Below, piece after piece: positions 1 to 7,377 of a stretch of 34,365 nucleotides of DNA (position 1 is the stretch's first letter; the number at the start of each line of letters is the position of its first letter). The DNA lies in assembly GCA_026994195.1 (NCBI GenBank), contig JALWRH010000122.1, positions 1 through 34,365 of the forward strand. The letters are read 5' to 3'. Both the position numbers and the translations under genes were made by a program. A model generated the notes under the pieces. It saw only the letters and a list, made by a program, of their open reading frames with translations, did no database searches and was not told the origin of the DNA. This DNA is from Sedimenticola sp. (GTDB lineage Bacteria > Pseudomonadota > Gammaproteobacteria > Chromatiales > Chromatiaceae).

Positions 1-341
1 TCTTTCAGCAATTTCCCCTGGGTGGTCAGTACCAGGATGCGGTGCGCAGAAGGATCGGCGACATAGAGCAACCCCTTGTCGTAGGCGATATCCGTGGCCG
101 GCATTTCCCCGGCAGGGAGCATCACGCCATGGACCAGTTTTCCCGCGTTATCGAAAACCTGTATGCGCCTTTGCAGTCCGTCCAGCACGAAGGCCCGCCC
201 ATCTTCCGCCACGGCAACGGCGGAAGGCTGCTGCAAGCCTTCTTCCAGGATCATGACGGACTCGGCCGTCATGGCGGCATGGGACGGAGCGGCGGCCCGC
301 AACGTCAACAGCACAAACAACAATAGACGGCACGCACTCAT
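1..341 (-). CDS. NHL-repeat (beta-propeller) secreted protein, 3' part missing
   Basis: Reading the minus strand from the ATG at 341 gives an open frame of 113 codons that leaves the window at base 1 without a stop. The N-terminus (MSACRLLLFVLLTL...) is a Sec signal peptide ending near the AHAA-like stretch at residues 20-24. Then follows a propeller-blade pattern: 'QQPSAVAVAEDGRAFVLD', 'RRIQVFDNAGKLV', 'ATDIAYDKGLLYVADPSAHR', 'ILVLTTQGKLLK'. That alternation (position in the path, 'V.D....RI.VFD..G') is typical of NHL repeats. The ATG overlaps the stop of the upstream trihaem gene (bases 338-341), so translation is probably coupled. NHL proteins are often found beside multihaem cytochrome genes; here it may scaffold or bind a partner in the periplasm or outside the cell, but this is inference. 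It is the last visible gene of the operon. Confidence 0.8.
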   Translation of the reverse strand, partial: MSACRLLLFVLLTLRAAAPSHAAMTAESVMILEEGLQQPSAVAVAEDGRAFVLDGLQRRIQVFDNAGKLVHGVMLPAGEMPATDIAYDKGLLYVADPSAHRILVLTTQGKLLK

Positions 342-1048
342 TCAAGCAGATCTCTCAGCTCTATGCGGATCACGGGATCCTGCGCCGTTTTGGGCTCCGT
401 GCGTTGCAGGAAGCGGGCAATGGGGTTTTCCTGCAGTTCCCGTATCCGTCCAGCCTCATATCCCAGCCTGCGCCAGTCCAGCATCCCTTTCCTGTCATCA
501 TGGCAGGCCGTGCAGTCCGGGCCTTTTTCTTCCAGGGGCTTGTGCAGACGGGCCTTGATTTCCACCCTCTCTTCCTTGTCTGCCTTTTCCCAGTCCTGGG
601 CCAGGCGGCGCGCCCAGGGTTCCTCCGCCATGGTCATCACCGGCTTTCCATTCACCAGGGGTGCAATGAACTCCTCTGCCATCCCCGGTACCCGCTCATA
701 ATCCAGGGAGATGCCCTCTGGCCGCCAGTGGCAGGTTTCACAGGCAATCTGCTGGCCATGCATGTTCAGAAAAGCTCGCTTGCGGGCGCTGCGATGGTGG
801 GGCGCATGGCCATGACAATCCCGGCAAAAGCTGGTGACCCTTTCTTCCCGCGCAGCCTGCTGGTGAAAAGGCGGTACGAACAGGGGTTGCGTCAAGGGTT
901 TGGCACGCGGATTCTCCAGCTGTTTACGAGCCTGTTGCAAAGCCTCTGCATCTGGCCTGGACGCATCCACCGCTTCGGTATAGGGATTGGCCGCAGCGGT
1001 TCCTGCGGCAAACCCCATGGCAACGGCAAGAGCCAATGATTTAATCAT
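338..1048 (-). CDS. Periplasmic trihaem c-type cytochrome
   Basis: 236 residues with a signal peptide (residues 1-20, cleavage after AAA) and three CXXCH haem-c motifs at C75 (CRDCH), C103 (CETCH) and C179 (CTACH). Extra His residues lie around the first two motifs (HAPHH at 81-85, H97), which could supply distal ligands for bis-His haems. The region between the second and third haem is highly charged and helical (residues 145-170). The start overlaps the end of the NapH-octahaem gene by four bases (1045-1048). I cannot place it in a named family; by size and location it should be a soluble electron carrier working next to the NapH-octahaem protein. Confidence 0.85.
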   Translation of the reverse strand: MIKSLALAVAMGFAAGTAAANPYTEAVDASRPDAEALQQARKQLENPRAKPLTQPLFVPPFHQQAAREERVTSFCRDCHGHAPHHRSARKRAFLNMHGQQIACETCHWRPEGISLDYERVPGMAEEFIAPLVNGKPVMTMAEEPWARRLAQDWEKADKEERVEIKARLHKPLEEKGPDCTACHDDRKGMLDWRRLGYEAGRIRELQENPIARFLQRTEPKTAQDPVIRIELRDLLE

Positions 1049-3240
1049 TCCCTTTTCCTCCCATTGCCAGGTTCAGGTTTCTTCTTTCTCTTGCGGCTAG
1101 GCATCTCCAGCATGCGCTGGCGGAAAATATCGCCGCCAAGCGCGGCATACACCTTCCCCTTGGTCTGCTTGCCAAACAGACTGCCCAGCACCCACACCAG
1201 CAGCATCAGCCCCGTGAGCAGGGCCAGCACCAGCAAGGCACTGTTCCAGGCGGACTCCCTGTCGAATGCCGTGGACAGCCCAGGTTCTTCCGTTAGCTGC
1301 GTCTCCAACATAATCGGCGCCAGATCCAGGTCATGCATGTCCGTGTGCAGAAAACCTTCATTCATGGCGTTGGCGGCAAACCCATGGCATCCCCGGGCGG
1401 CGCAGGTGTTGCCCAGTTCGTCTTCATGGGTGGAGGCGCCGGGCTTCTCGTCTTCCTGAATACGGTGATGCAAGCCGCCCGGTGCATGACAATCCAGGCA
1501 GGAGGCGCCGGCATCCCGGCCCGCGGCAATGAGCCGTCCATGCAGGGTCAGTTCGTAACTGGCATTGGCCAGCAGGAAACGGACATCGGCCGGCTCCGGG
1601 GCCTTGCGCCCGGCCTCCCGTTTCACCTTCTTCATGCGTTCCCCATCGGCATGGCATTTCGCGCACATGGCGTTGCCCTCGGCCTTGGTCCAGCGCCCGC
1701 CCAGCAGGCGGCGCAGGATGTGGCCGGTAAAGCGTTCCCGCCACACATCATCCTTGTGGCAGTTGCCGCAGGCTTCGTCGCTGTGGGCAAAGAGCTCCCG
1801 AAACCGGGGCATCTGCACTTCGCTGATATAGCCGGTGTTGCTGTGACACAGGCGGCAGGAAGGGCTGGCGTCCTTTTCCGACTCTTCCAGCCGGTTGCCG
1901 CCGGTGAGACCCTTGCTTCGGCCCTTCCCATGAACGGAGTCTTTCATTTCCTCCACAACTTCCTTGTGGGTGTAGGCCGATCCTTCCGACGGCTCCTCGA
2001 TATGACATTCGCTGGCGCAGTCCACGCCCTTGTCCTCTTCATGGGGAAATCGGCGGATGGCGGTGTGGCAGTCACTGCAAGGAACATTGCCGTGAAGGGA
2101 GGCCCCATAGTGCTTCCGGTCTATTGTCAGGTTCCGGCGCAGCCCCCTGTCATCCACGAATTCAAATCCGGGCAGAGCGTGGCAGACTAGGCAGCCATCC
2201 GGGTCATTCTGTTTTTTCGCCGCGCCTGCCGTGCGTGTCCACAGCAGCAGCCCCGCCAGCAGCACCAGAATCAGCAGCAGGACCCGGCGGGTGGTGATGA
2301 ATCCCTTGCGCGGCTTGTGCAGGGCAATCCATTCCGGCAGAGGGTGGAACTCCACGTCCTTCTTCTTGCGCCTGTGCTTGATCTCCGGCGGCACCGTGAG
2401 CCAGTCGATGGCGCCCCAGTCACAGACATCCGCGCACTCATGGCAGGACATGCAGGACAACTGATCCACCACGGCGATCTTATCCACCATAGTGATGGCC
2501 CCGCACATGCACTTCCGGGCGCATTCGTTGCAGCCGGTGCAGCGATTGCGCTCCACGCGGATGCGGCGGGTGAAACGGAAGTGCGAACCCAGGCGGTTCA
2601 CCACGGCATCGATGGCCCCGATGGGGCAGAGAAAGGCGCAATAGGCCCGCCCCTTGTTGGCGAACAGCCCCAGTAGCAGCACCAGCCCCAGGTTTACCAT
2701 GCCCACAGTGGTCACCAGGAAGGCCAGGCCCCGCCAGTCGCCGCTGAAGGCCTGGAAGATGCGCGGCACGGTGATGAAGTTGCACAGGGTGCAGGCGCTC
2801 ACCCCCAGCATGGGCATGAGGAGCACGAAGGTCAGAAAATAGCCGTAACGTATGGGCACCTGTGGCAGCCAGCGGTATTCCAGCTTCCAGCGCTCCCCAG
2901 TGATACGGCTGGCCAGTTCCGGCACCCCGCCCATGGGACAGAGGTAGGCACACCAGATACGCCCGAAGAAGAAGGTGGTGACCAGGATGAGCAGCAGGAA
3001 GCCCGCGCCAATGGCGGCCACGCTGATCTGGTTGAGCAGGTCGTCCCAGCTCATGCCAGGGAAGTAAAGATAGAAACGGCGCATGCACAGGGGGCCGCAC
3101 AAATCCGGGTTGCCGAACAGGGAGGGAATCAGGGTGAAGGGCGCGAGCAACAGCAGGGCCGACAGCACGATCAGCGCATAGCGGTATTTCTGCCCGGCGG
3201 GAATGTTTTTCAGTCTGTCAAACATCTTTCCTTCAATCAT
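1045..3240 (-). CDS. NapH/NosR-like polyferredoxin membrane protein fused to an octahaem c-type domain
   Basis: 731 residues. Part one (1-290) is NapH-like: transmembrane helices near 22-42, 72-95, 133-150 and 172-195, two CXXXCP signatures (C97-C101, 'FFGRIWCAYLCP'; C201-C205, 'GRAYCAFLCP'), further Cys pairs C48/C52 and C150/C153, then two CXXCXXCXXXC 4Fe-4S sites (C234-C244, C263-C273). A helix at 318-338 crosses the membrane. Part two (340-660) carries eight haem motifs: C350, C388, C408 (CX3CH), C462, C491, C526, C581 and C613 (CX4CH). A last helix (about 665-690) and a Lys/Arg-rich tail end the protein. NapH normally passes electrons from quinol or the cytoplasm to a separate periplasmic cytochrome; here the acceptor appears built in. 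Start: ATG 3240 overlaps the upstream stop by one base (TGATG); ATG 3225 is an alternative, preceded by AAGGA but very close. Confidence 0.9.
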   Translation of the reverse strand: MIEGKMFDRLKNIPAGQKYRYALIVLSALLLLAPFTLIPSLFGNPDLCGPLCMRRFYLYFPGMSWDDLLNQISVAAIGAGFLLLILVTTFFFGRIWCAYLCPMGGVPELASRITGERWKLEYRWLPQVPIRYGYFLTFVLLMPMLGVSACTLCNFITVPRIFQAFSGDWRGLAFLVTTVGMVNLGLVLLLGLFANKGRAYCAFLCPIGAIDAVVNRLGSHFRFTRRIRVERNRCTGCNECARKCMCGAITMVDKIAVVDQLSCMSCHECADVCDWGAIDWLTVPPEIKHRRKKKDVEFHPLPEWIALHKPRKGFITTRRVLLLILVLLAGLLLWTRTAGAAKKQNDPDGCLVCHALPGFEFVDDRGLRRNLTIDRKHYGASLHGNVPCSDCHTAIRRFPHEEDKGVDCASECHIEEPSEGSAYTHKEVVEEMKDSVHGKGRSKGLTGGNRLEESEKDASPSCRLCHSNTGYISEVQMPRFRELFAHSDEACGNCHKDDVWRERFTGHILRRLLGGRWTKAEGNAMCAKCHADGERMKKVKREAGRKAPEPADVRFLLANASYELTLHGRLIAAGRDAGASCLDCHAPGGLHHRIQEDEKPGASTHEDELGNTCAARGCHGFAANAMNEGFLHTDMHDLDLAPIMLETQLTEEPGLSTAFDRESAWNSALLVLALLTGLMLLVWVLGSLFGKQTKGKVYAALGGDIFRQRMLEMPSRKRKKKPEPGNGRKRE

Positions 3241-4115
3241 CAGTCATCGAATTGGTGACAGGCCCGGCACAGACTGCCATCCGCGGCAGGAAGGCGCATG
3301 AGCACTTCCCCGACCAGGCGCCTGTAGTCCAGGTTCACGGGTTGACCCAGCGTTCTTTCCAGCTCAACCAGGCGTGCTTCCTTGTCCGCCCTGTAGATGG
3401 GGCTCCAGCGGCTGGGCTGATAGTCCGGGCCGTCCTCCACCGGCCGTTCCGCCACCTGGCGTCCCGCCGGATGCCCCGGGTCTATCACGCCCTTTTGGTG
3501 CGGGCTGTGACAGGTCACGCAGCTGACCTGCCCCTGTTCCCCCAGGGGCAGGATAATCTGGTGCGTCTTTTCCGCTTCCGCCATGCGTTTACGCATCTCT
3601 TCTTCAGGCTTGCGGCTGTGTTCCACGGCATTCAGATGCGGCGTGTTCAAGTGACAGCCCAGGCAGATACGCTCCACCGGCAGACGCAGTTTCAGGTCCC
3701 CGCGTTTCGGGGGATGCTTCCGGTCCGGCACCTCGCGGTGGCAATACTTGCAGTTCTCCTCCCCCGGCTTTCCCTGCTCATCCAGCTGAACGTGGATGTT
3801 CAGCCGCTGATAGGGCTGCTCGTCATGGCACTGGAAGCAGAAATCATCCAGCTTCTTCCAGGGACCGCCGCGCAAAAAGTCATCCGCATGACGCCGGCGG
3901 ATCTCCTCGATGTCCTCGCGCTTGCGCTTTTCCAGATTCTCGACGCCATGACAAGTGGAACAGGCTAGCTGTCCCTGGTCATCCGCTTTCATGCCTTCAG
4001 AAAGTTTCATGGTTTCCGGCACGCCCACCCCCACAGGATGGTGACGCGAGGACAGCTCCAGGGCGCCGGCGGAGGGCAGCATGGCCATGAGCATGAGCAA
4101 CAGCAGGGTACGCAT
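3240..4115 (-). CDS. Periplasmic hexahaem c-type cytochrome
   Basis: 291 residues from ATG 4115, chosen because it opens a clear signal peptide (MRTLLLLMLMAMLPSAGA) and sits one base after the stop of the upstream cytochrome gene. The open frame reaches further upstream, but that part lies over the neighbouring gene and has no signal sequence. Six CXXCH motifs are present: CSTCH, CFQCH, CKYCH, CLGCH, CVTCH and CRACH. The spacing and the 'SRHHPVGV' segment after the signal peptide recall cytochrome c7/c3-like and doubled-CXXCH (paired haem) proteins. Many His residues are available as second axial ligands. It should carry electrons in the periplasm between the membrane NapH-octahaem protein encoded just downstream and the other cytochromes of the operon; partner and potential are unknown. 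Confidence 0.88.
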   Translation of the reverse strand: MRTLLLLMLMAMLPSAGALELSSRHHPVGVGVPETMKLSEGMKADDQGQLACSTCHGVENLEKRKREDIEEIRRRHADDFLRGGPWKKLDDFCFQCHDEQPYQRLNIHVQLDEQGKPGEENCKYCHREVPDRKHPPKRGDLKLRLPVERICLGCHLNTPHLNAVEHSRKPEEEMRKRMAEAEKTHQIILPLGEQGQVSCVTCHSPHQKGVIDPGHPAGRQVAERPVEDGPDYQPSRWSPIYRADKEARLVELERTLGQPVNLDYRRLVGEVLMRLPAADGSLCRACHQFDD

Positions 4116-4116
4116 A

Positions 4117-5214
4117 TCAGAGCCCGGCCTGCCCCGCCTGCCCATGAGCATGACAATCGCGGCAGTCGCCGGAGGCCTGGTGCAGACCGGGCAGGCCGTT
4201 GCCCGTGTCCGTTTCCGAATCCTGCCCTTCCCTGTCCATTCGATGACAGAGCACGCAGAGCTGGGCGTACTGTCCCTCCTCCCCTGTCCACACAGGCACG
4301 GCATCCAGCCCCAGGGCGGGGTCCAGCCGCGACGCCCCCTTGGCGGCCAGGTCGATGAGCAGGCCGGTATTTTCCGTGCCGTGCATGGCATGGCAGTCTG
4401 TGCAGTCCACGCGGGAGGCATAGGCATAGCCTTCCCTCAGCCCCCGGTAGGTGCCGTTGCCGCCCGCGCGATGGCCGTGGCAGTCGATAAAGCGGTAATT
4501 GTCTTCCATGGCCACCAGGGGATCACGCCAGTGCCTGTCATCCATCTCGAAGCCGGGAATCTGGTGATCGCGGTTGTGGCAGCGCAGGCAAAAATCCGCG
4601 TTGGAGAAATAGGGCGCGGGCCGCTGGTGGGCATCGGGAAACAGGGTGAGGTCCTGCTGCATCTCGAAACGGCCGTCCATGTCAGAGTCCAGGTGGCAGG
4701 TCACGCATTCCCCGTCCAGGTCCATGCCCGCGAAATCATGGCGAAAACTGCCGTCACGGTGCGGCCTGGCCGGAAGATCCTTTGGGTTGTGACAGATGAC
4801 GCAGGGCCGTTTCCTTCCCGTGCCATTGCTGCCATGACAGCCCATGCAGCTGGCGTATTCCTTGTCACGCACCATGCCGCGGATGCCCGCGGCGGACTTT
4901 CCTTGATGGATGCGCCGCAAGGGATGGCAGGCCGCGCACTCGGCCTGCTTCCATGCAGAGCCGTCATCACCGTGTCGGGGCGTGAGCAACAGGCTTCCGC
5001 CAGGGGCGCTGCCCGCAAGAAACAGCAGGATGAGCAACAGCAGCAGCTCAGTTCGGCGGCTCCCCGAGCGTCTGCGAAAGGGGGCGGAGTCAAATGGCAG
5101 CACCCTTGGACAGATTCCATGATTCGGGAATTGTCCGCTTCCTTTCTCTGCAAAGGCTCGGAGATGATTTGACTCCGCCCCTTGGAGTGCAAGGTACTGA
5201 ATGGTCGGCTTCAT
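4117..5214 (-). CDS. Octahaem c-type cytochrome with a ninth, degenerate haem site
   Basis: 365 residues from ATG 5214, which overlaps the upstream stop (bases 5211-5214). Eight CXXCH motifs: CAACH (C93), CMGCH, CVICH, CVTCH (C170), CLRCH, CTDCH (C271), CVLCH and CRDCH. A ninth site reads FIDCH (F242-H246), with the first Cys replaced by Phe (codon TTT; Cys TGT is one base away). The membrane/signal stretch (residues 54-70, ELLLLLILLFLAGSA) does not begin at the N-terminus: 50 residues precede it, and they are largely encoded by a 101-bp inverted-repeat element at 5081-5181. The original start was probably close to the signal stretch and the element seems to have lengthened the protein in frame, or export now depends on an unrecognised start. 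The rest resembles periplasmic multihaem cytochromes with bis-His haems. Confidence 0.82.
   Translation of the reverse strand: MKPTIQYLALQGAESNHLRAFAEKGSGQFPNHGICPRVLPFDSAPFRRRSGSRRTELLLLLILLFLAGSAPGGSLLLTPRHGDDGSAWKQAECAACHPLRRIHQGKSAAGIRGMVRDKEYASCMGCHGSNGTGRKRPCVICHNPKDLPARPHRDGSFRHDFAGMDLDGECVTCHLDSDMDGRFEMQQDLTLFPDAHQRPAPYFSNADFCLRCHNRDHQIPGFEMDDRHWRDPLVAMEDNYRFIDCHGHRAGGNGTYRGLREGYAYASRVDCTDCHAMHGTENTGLLIDLAAKGASRLDPALGLDAVPVWTGEEGQYAQLCVLCHRMDREGQDSETDTGNGLPGLHQASGDCRDCHAHGQAGQAGL
5081..5181. repeat. Short element with perfect 15-bp terminal inverted repeats (REP/MITE-like)
   Basis: The sequence GGGGCGGAGTCAAAT at 5081-5095 is repeated as its exact reverse complement ATTTGACTCCGCCCC at 5167-5181, 71 bases apart. 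Similar 'GGGG-GGAGTCAAAT' termini are, to my memory, common around REP-associated (IS200-like) tyrosine transposase sequences in gammaproteobacteria, but no transposase is present here. The element lies inside the first 50 codons of the octahaem cytochrome gene (4117-5214) and keeps the frame open. No clear target duplication is visible at its ends. Confidence 0.7.
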
Positions 5215-5810
5215 GGGCCAATCTCCCGGTGACAGTCGAAACAGTAGGACGGGTTGTGACAGCTGCCGCACTGGGCCGGGTCCATGCGCGCTTCCAGACC
5301 GTGGGAAAGACGATAGCCCGGTCCATGCTTGCGGCGCACGGCGGCATCACGGCGAAAGTGACAATCGATACAATCGCTCATGTCCAGGTGGCAGACCTGG
5401 CAGGCCGTTTCGTCCCGGGCCGCGTCCGGCCCGTGCAGGCGCACATAGTCGAAATCGTGATCCCGGGGCCAGATCTTCTTCGGATCGGGATGACAGAGCC
5501 GGCATTGTGCGGGCGCGCTGCGGTCTTCAACGTGACAGGAATGGCAGATGGCCTTCAGGGGTTCGTTGGCCACCAAGGCCACAGCTGCCGCCCGTTCCGG
5601 GTCCGTTTCCTCGATGCCGCTGAACGGATGGCAGGCCAGACAGGTGACGCCGCTGGTCTTCATCACCTTGTCATGGGCCTTGTGGGGAAAGTAAAGCTCC
5701 GGTTTCTGGCGGTGGCGCTTTTCCCACCAGCGTTCCGGTTCCTGCTTTTCCGCGGCACCCGGCTGCGCCCAGCAGCAGGTCAGCAATATCATGAGCAGCA
5801 GCAACCTCAC
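5211..5810 (-). CDS. Periplasmic heptahaem c-type cytochrome
   Basis: 199 residues starting at GTG 5810. This start is chosen because it overlaps the upstream stop (5807-5810) and is followed at once by a signal peptide (MRLLLLMILLTCCWAQPGAA). The longer open frame upstream is an antisense-like reading of the barrel gene's 3' end. Seven CXXCH motifs follow in only about 170 residues: CLACH, CHSCH, CRLCH, CQVCH, CIDCH, CGSCH and CFDCH. One haem per 25 residues is the density of cytochrome c3/c7-type and doubled-CXXCH proteins. 'FPHKAHD' near residue 42 is the usual distal-His segment before the first haem of such proteins. Position directly after the beta-barrel gene suggests it may plug into or feed the barrel, as MtrA-type cytochromes do; it is shorter and has fewer haems than MtrA. 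Confidence 0.87.
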   Translation of the reverse strand: MRLLLLMILLTCCWAQPGAAEKQEPERWWEKRHRQKPELYFPHKAHDKVMKTSGVTCLACHPFSGIEETDPERAAAVALVANEPLKAICHSCHVEDRSAPAQCRLCHPDPKKIWPRDHDFDYVRLHGPDAARDETACQVCHLDMSDCIDCHFRRDAAVRRKHGPGYRLSHGLEARMDPAQCGSCHNPSYCFDCHREIGP

Positions 5811-7093
5811 CGGTAGTCCTCCGCGCCCCTGGCGGGCAGCTGGTAGATCAGCCTCAGGCCAAAACGCAGCTGGTCGTAGTCCTCCAGTCTTCCCCGGGAA
5901 CGGGCCAGCTCCAGCATGCCGCTTAGGTGCAGGTCCCGGGTCCACATCCAGTCAAGGCGCACTTCCCCAGCCATTACCGAGCGGCTGCCGTCCAGGCGGC
6001 TGCGTTCGTCGCGCAGGGCGCCGTTCACCTCCAACAACAGGCGCGAATTCAGGGGACGCTGGTAGCCCAGATACAGCCCCGCCGTGTGTTCATCATCCCC
6101 GCCCAGCCAGTCCGCCCGGCCCTGCAGCAGCTGCCCCTGGTCCAGCTGCCAGTTCAGGGACAGTTCCAGTCCCGCGCCTTCCACGCCCCGCTCCCGGGCA
6201 ATGCCACGCAAGCTGCCGCCCCAGGTGATACGCGCATCCATCTGCTGCCGGTACCCGGCTTCCAGCACCATCTGCCAGCCCCGGGCGTAATAGCGATAGA
6301 ACCTGTCCTGGAAGGTGGCGCTGCGATCCGGCGGACCGTATCGTCTTGCCCGAAGCCACAGCTGGCTTTTCCCATCCAGGCGCGTACTGGCCTGGGCATC
6401 GAAGGTTTCGATGAAACCGCCGCGGGTATCCAGCACCAGGCTGGCGTCCATGGCTACAGGCTGCCAGTCTCCTCCCGGCGACCAGGTGCCGGAAAAGCCG
6501 CCATCCAGCTTCATGGCATCCATCCCGGAAAAGTGATAACGCGCTCCCAGTGACAAGCGGGCCTTGTCAAAGCCGTTCAGGGTCACGATCCGGGACAGGC
6601 TCACACCGGCCAGATACTTGCTGTCCGGCGAGTTCACGTCTTCATCACGATCTGGAATGACATAAGACTCGGTACGCCCGGGCTTGCCGATGAAAGCGTT
6701 CCAGCGTATTCCGGAATCTGCCTGCCACCGCGCATCCACCCCATCCAGGGTATAGAAGCCGGCCGCATCGATACGCTCGAAGCGGCCGGCTCGCACGCTC
6801 AGACTGTTTTCCAGGAAACGCATTTCCACGAACAGGCGATGGAGATTCATCCAGCTTTCTTCGCCGGATGCCCCCCAGTTGCCCAGCAGGCTCCAGCTCA
6901 GGTTCTCATCCCGGCGGCGGTAGTCCAGGGTCAGCCACTGCTCCAGGTAGTTGCCCGGATCGAAATGACTGTCCGACTGGAAACGGGTTTCCAGGCTGCC
7001 GCTGAGGGCCGCCCGGGCCGGCAGCGCCAATGCCTCCAGGAAGACAAACAGCAGGGCCCGCAGGCCAGGCAGAAGGCGCGGAAAACAGGACAT
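5807..7093 (-). CDS. Outer-membrane beta-barrel protein, candidate porin partner of the cytochromes
   Basis: 428 residues from ATG 7093, which opens a signal peptide (MSCFPRLLPGLRALLFVFLEALALPARA). The mature part is made of alternating amphipathic strands rich in Trp, Tyr and Arg: 'GSLETRFQSD', 'YLEQWLTLDYRR', 'NLSWSLLGNWG', 'SVRAGRFERID', down to a last strand 'LRFGLRLIYQLPARG'. No Cys pairs and no haem motif in the mature part. Size and strand pattern fit a 16-20-stranded barrel. It begins 8 bases after the small Cys-rich gene and overlaps the heptahaem gene by 4 bases. MtrB/PioB-type barrels in porin-cytochrome complexes are larger (about 700 residues or more) and often have an N-terminal CXXC; that is missing, so a role as electron-conduit sheath is suggested by context only. 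The frame upstream of 7093 overlaps the small gene and is not used. Confidence 0.8.
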   Translation of the reverse strand: MSCFPRLLPGLRALLFVFLEALALPARAALSGSLETRFQSDSHFDPGNYLEQWLTLDYRRRDENLSWSLLGNWGASGEESWMNLHRLFVEMRFLENSLSVRAGRFERIDAAGFYTLDGVDARWQADSGIRWNAFIGKPGRTESYVIPDRDEDVNSPDSKYLAGVSLSRIVTLNGFDKARLSLGARYHFSGMDAMKLDGGFSGTWSPGGDWQPVAMDASLVLDTRGGFIETFDAQASTRLDGKSQLWLRARRYGPPDRSATFQDRFYRYYARGWQMVLEAGYRQQMDARITWGGSLRGIARERGVEGAGLELSLNWQLDQGQLLQGRADWLGGDDEHTAGLYLGYQRPLNSRLLLEVNGALRDERSRLDGSRSVMAGEVRLDWMWTRDLHLSGMLELARSRGRLEDYDQLRFGLRLIYQLPARGAEDYR

Positions 7094-7101
7094 GAGGCCG
7101 G

Positions 7102-7323
7102 TCAGGCATCCCGTCCCGGCCCTGACGTGCTCTTTCCAGCCCGCCACAACGCCCAACCACCAAGGCCCACCAGTGTCGCAAGGCAACCGCCGCAAGCTGA
7201 ACAATGGCCGCTGCGCGCCACGGAGCAGCCGCTGCCGCCGGCCAGGGCGATCTGGGACAAGGCCATGCCCACGCCCAGGGCTGCCGCCTGCAGGCTCCTG
7301 CGTTTTTCGTTTTTTGCTTTCAT
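7102..7323 (-). CDS. Small Cys-rich exported/membrane protein of the cytochrome operon
   Basis: 73 residues. An N-terminal signal-like stretch (KNEKRRSLQAAALGVGMALS, cleavage near ALA-GG) is followed by a compact Cys cluster: 'GSGCSVARSGHCSACGGC', that is CX7CX2CX2C with one His. A second hydrophobic helix follows (residues 49-62, LATLVGLGGWALW) and a short basic tail. It lies between the octahaem gene and the barrel gene with no room for another start. The CX2CX2C cluster could bind a metal or a cofactor, or take part in thiol chemistry for haem attachment. No known family recognised. An ATG with only a weak upstream GGGA is the start; translation may depend on the preceding hairpin region. 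Confidence 0.65.
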   Translation of the reverse strand: MKAKNEKRRSLQAAALGVGMALSQIALAGGSGCSVARSGHCSACGGCLATLVGLGGWALWRAGKSTSGPGRDA

Positions 7324-7343
7324 GGCGAATCCCAGAAAACGCC

Positions 7344-7362
7344 CCCGCTGTCATGTAGCGGG
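7344..7362 (-). other. Intercistronic hairpin after the octahaem gene
   Basis: A perfect 6-bp stem CCCGCT / AGCGGG with a 7-base loop lies between the stop of the octahaem cytochrome (7378) and the next start (7323). On the minus-strand transcript it is followed, after a few bases, by only four U. It is too weak for a full terminator; it may protect the 3' end of the first cistron or reduce read-through, giving more octahaem cytochrome than downstream products. Inference only. Confidence 0.35.
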
Positions 7363-7377
7363 AGCGGATCTCATGGA

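Noticed and set aside
94-558. 154-codon plus-strand frame at the left edge
   Set aside because: Antisense to the NHL protein and trihaem cytochrome genes, which have signal peptides and clear motifs.
4116-4427. N-terminal extension of the hexahaem cytochrome
   Set aside because: It overlaps the preceding cytochrome gene by over 300 bases, and a proper signal peptide starts at 4115.
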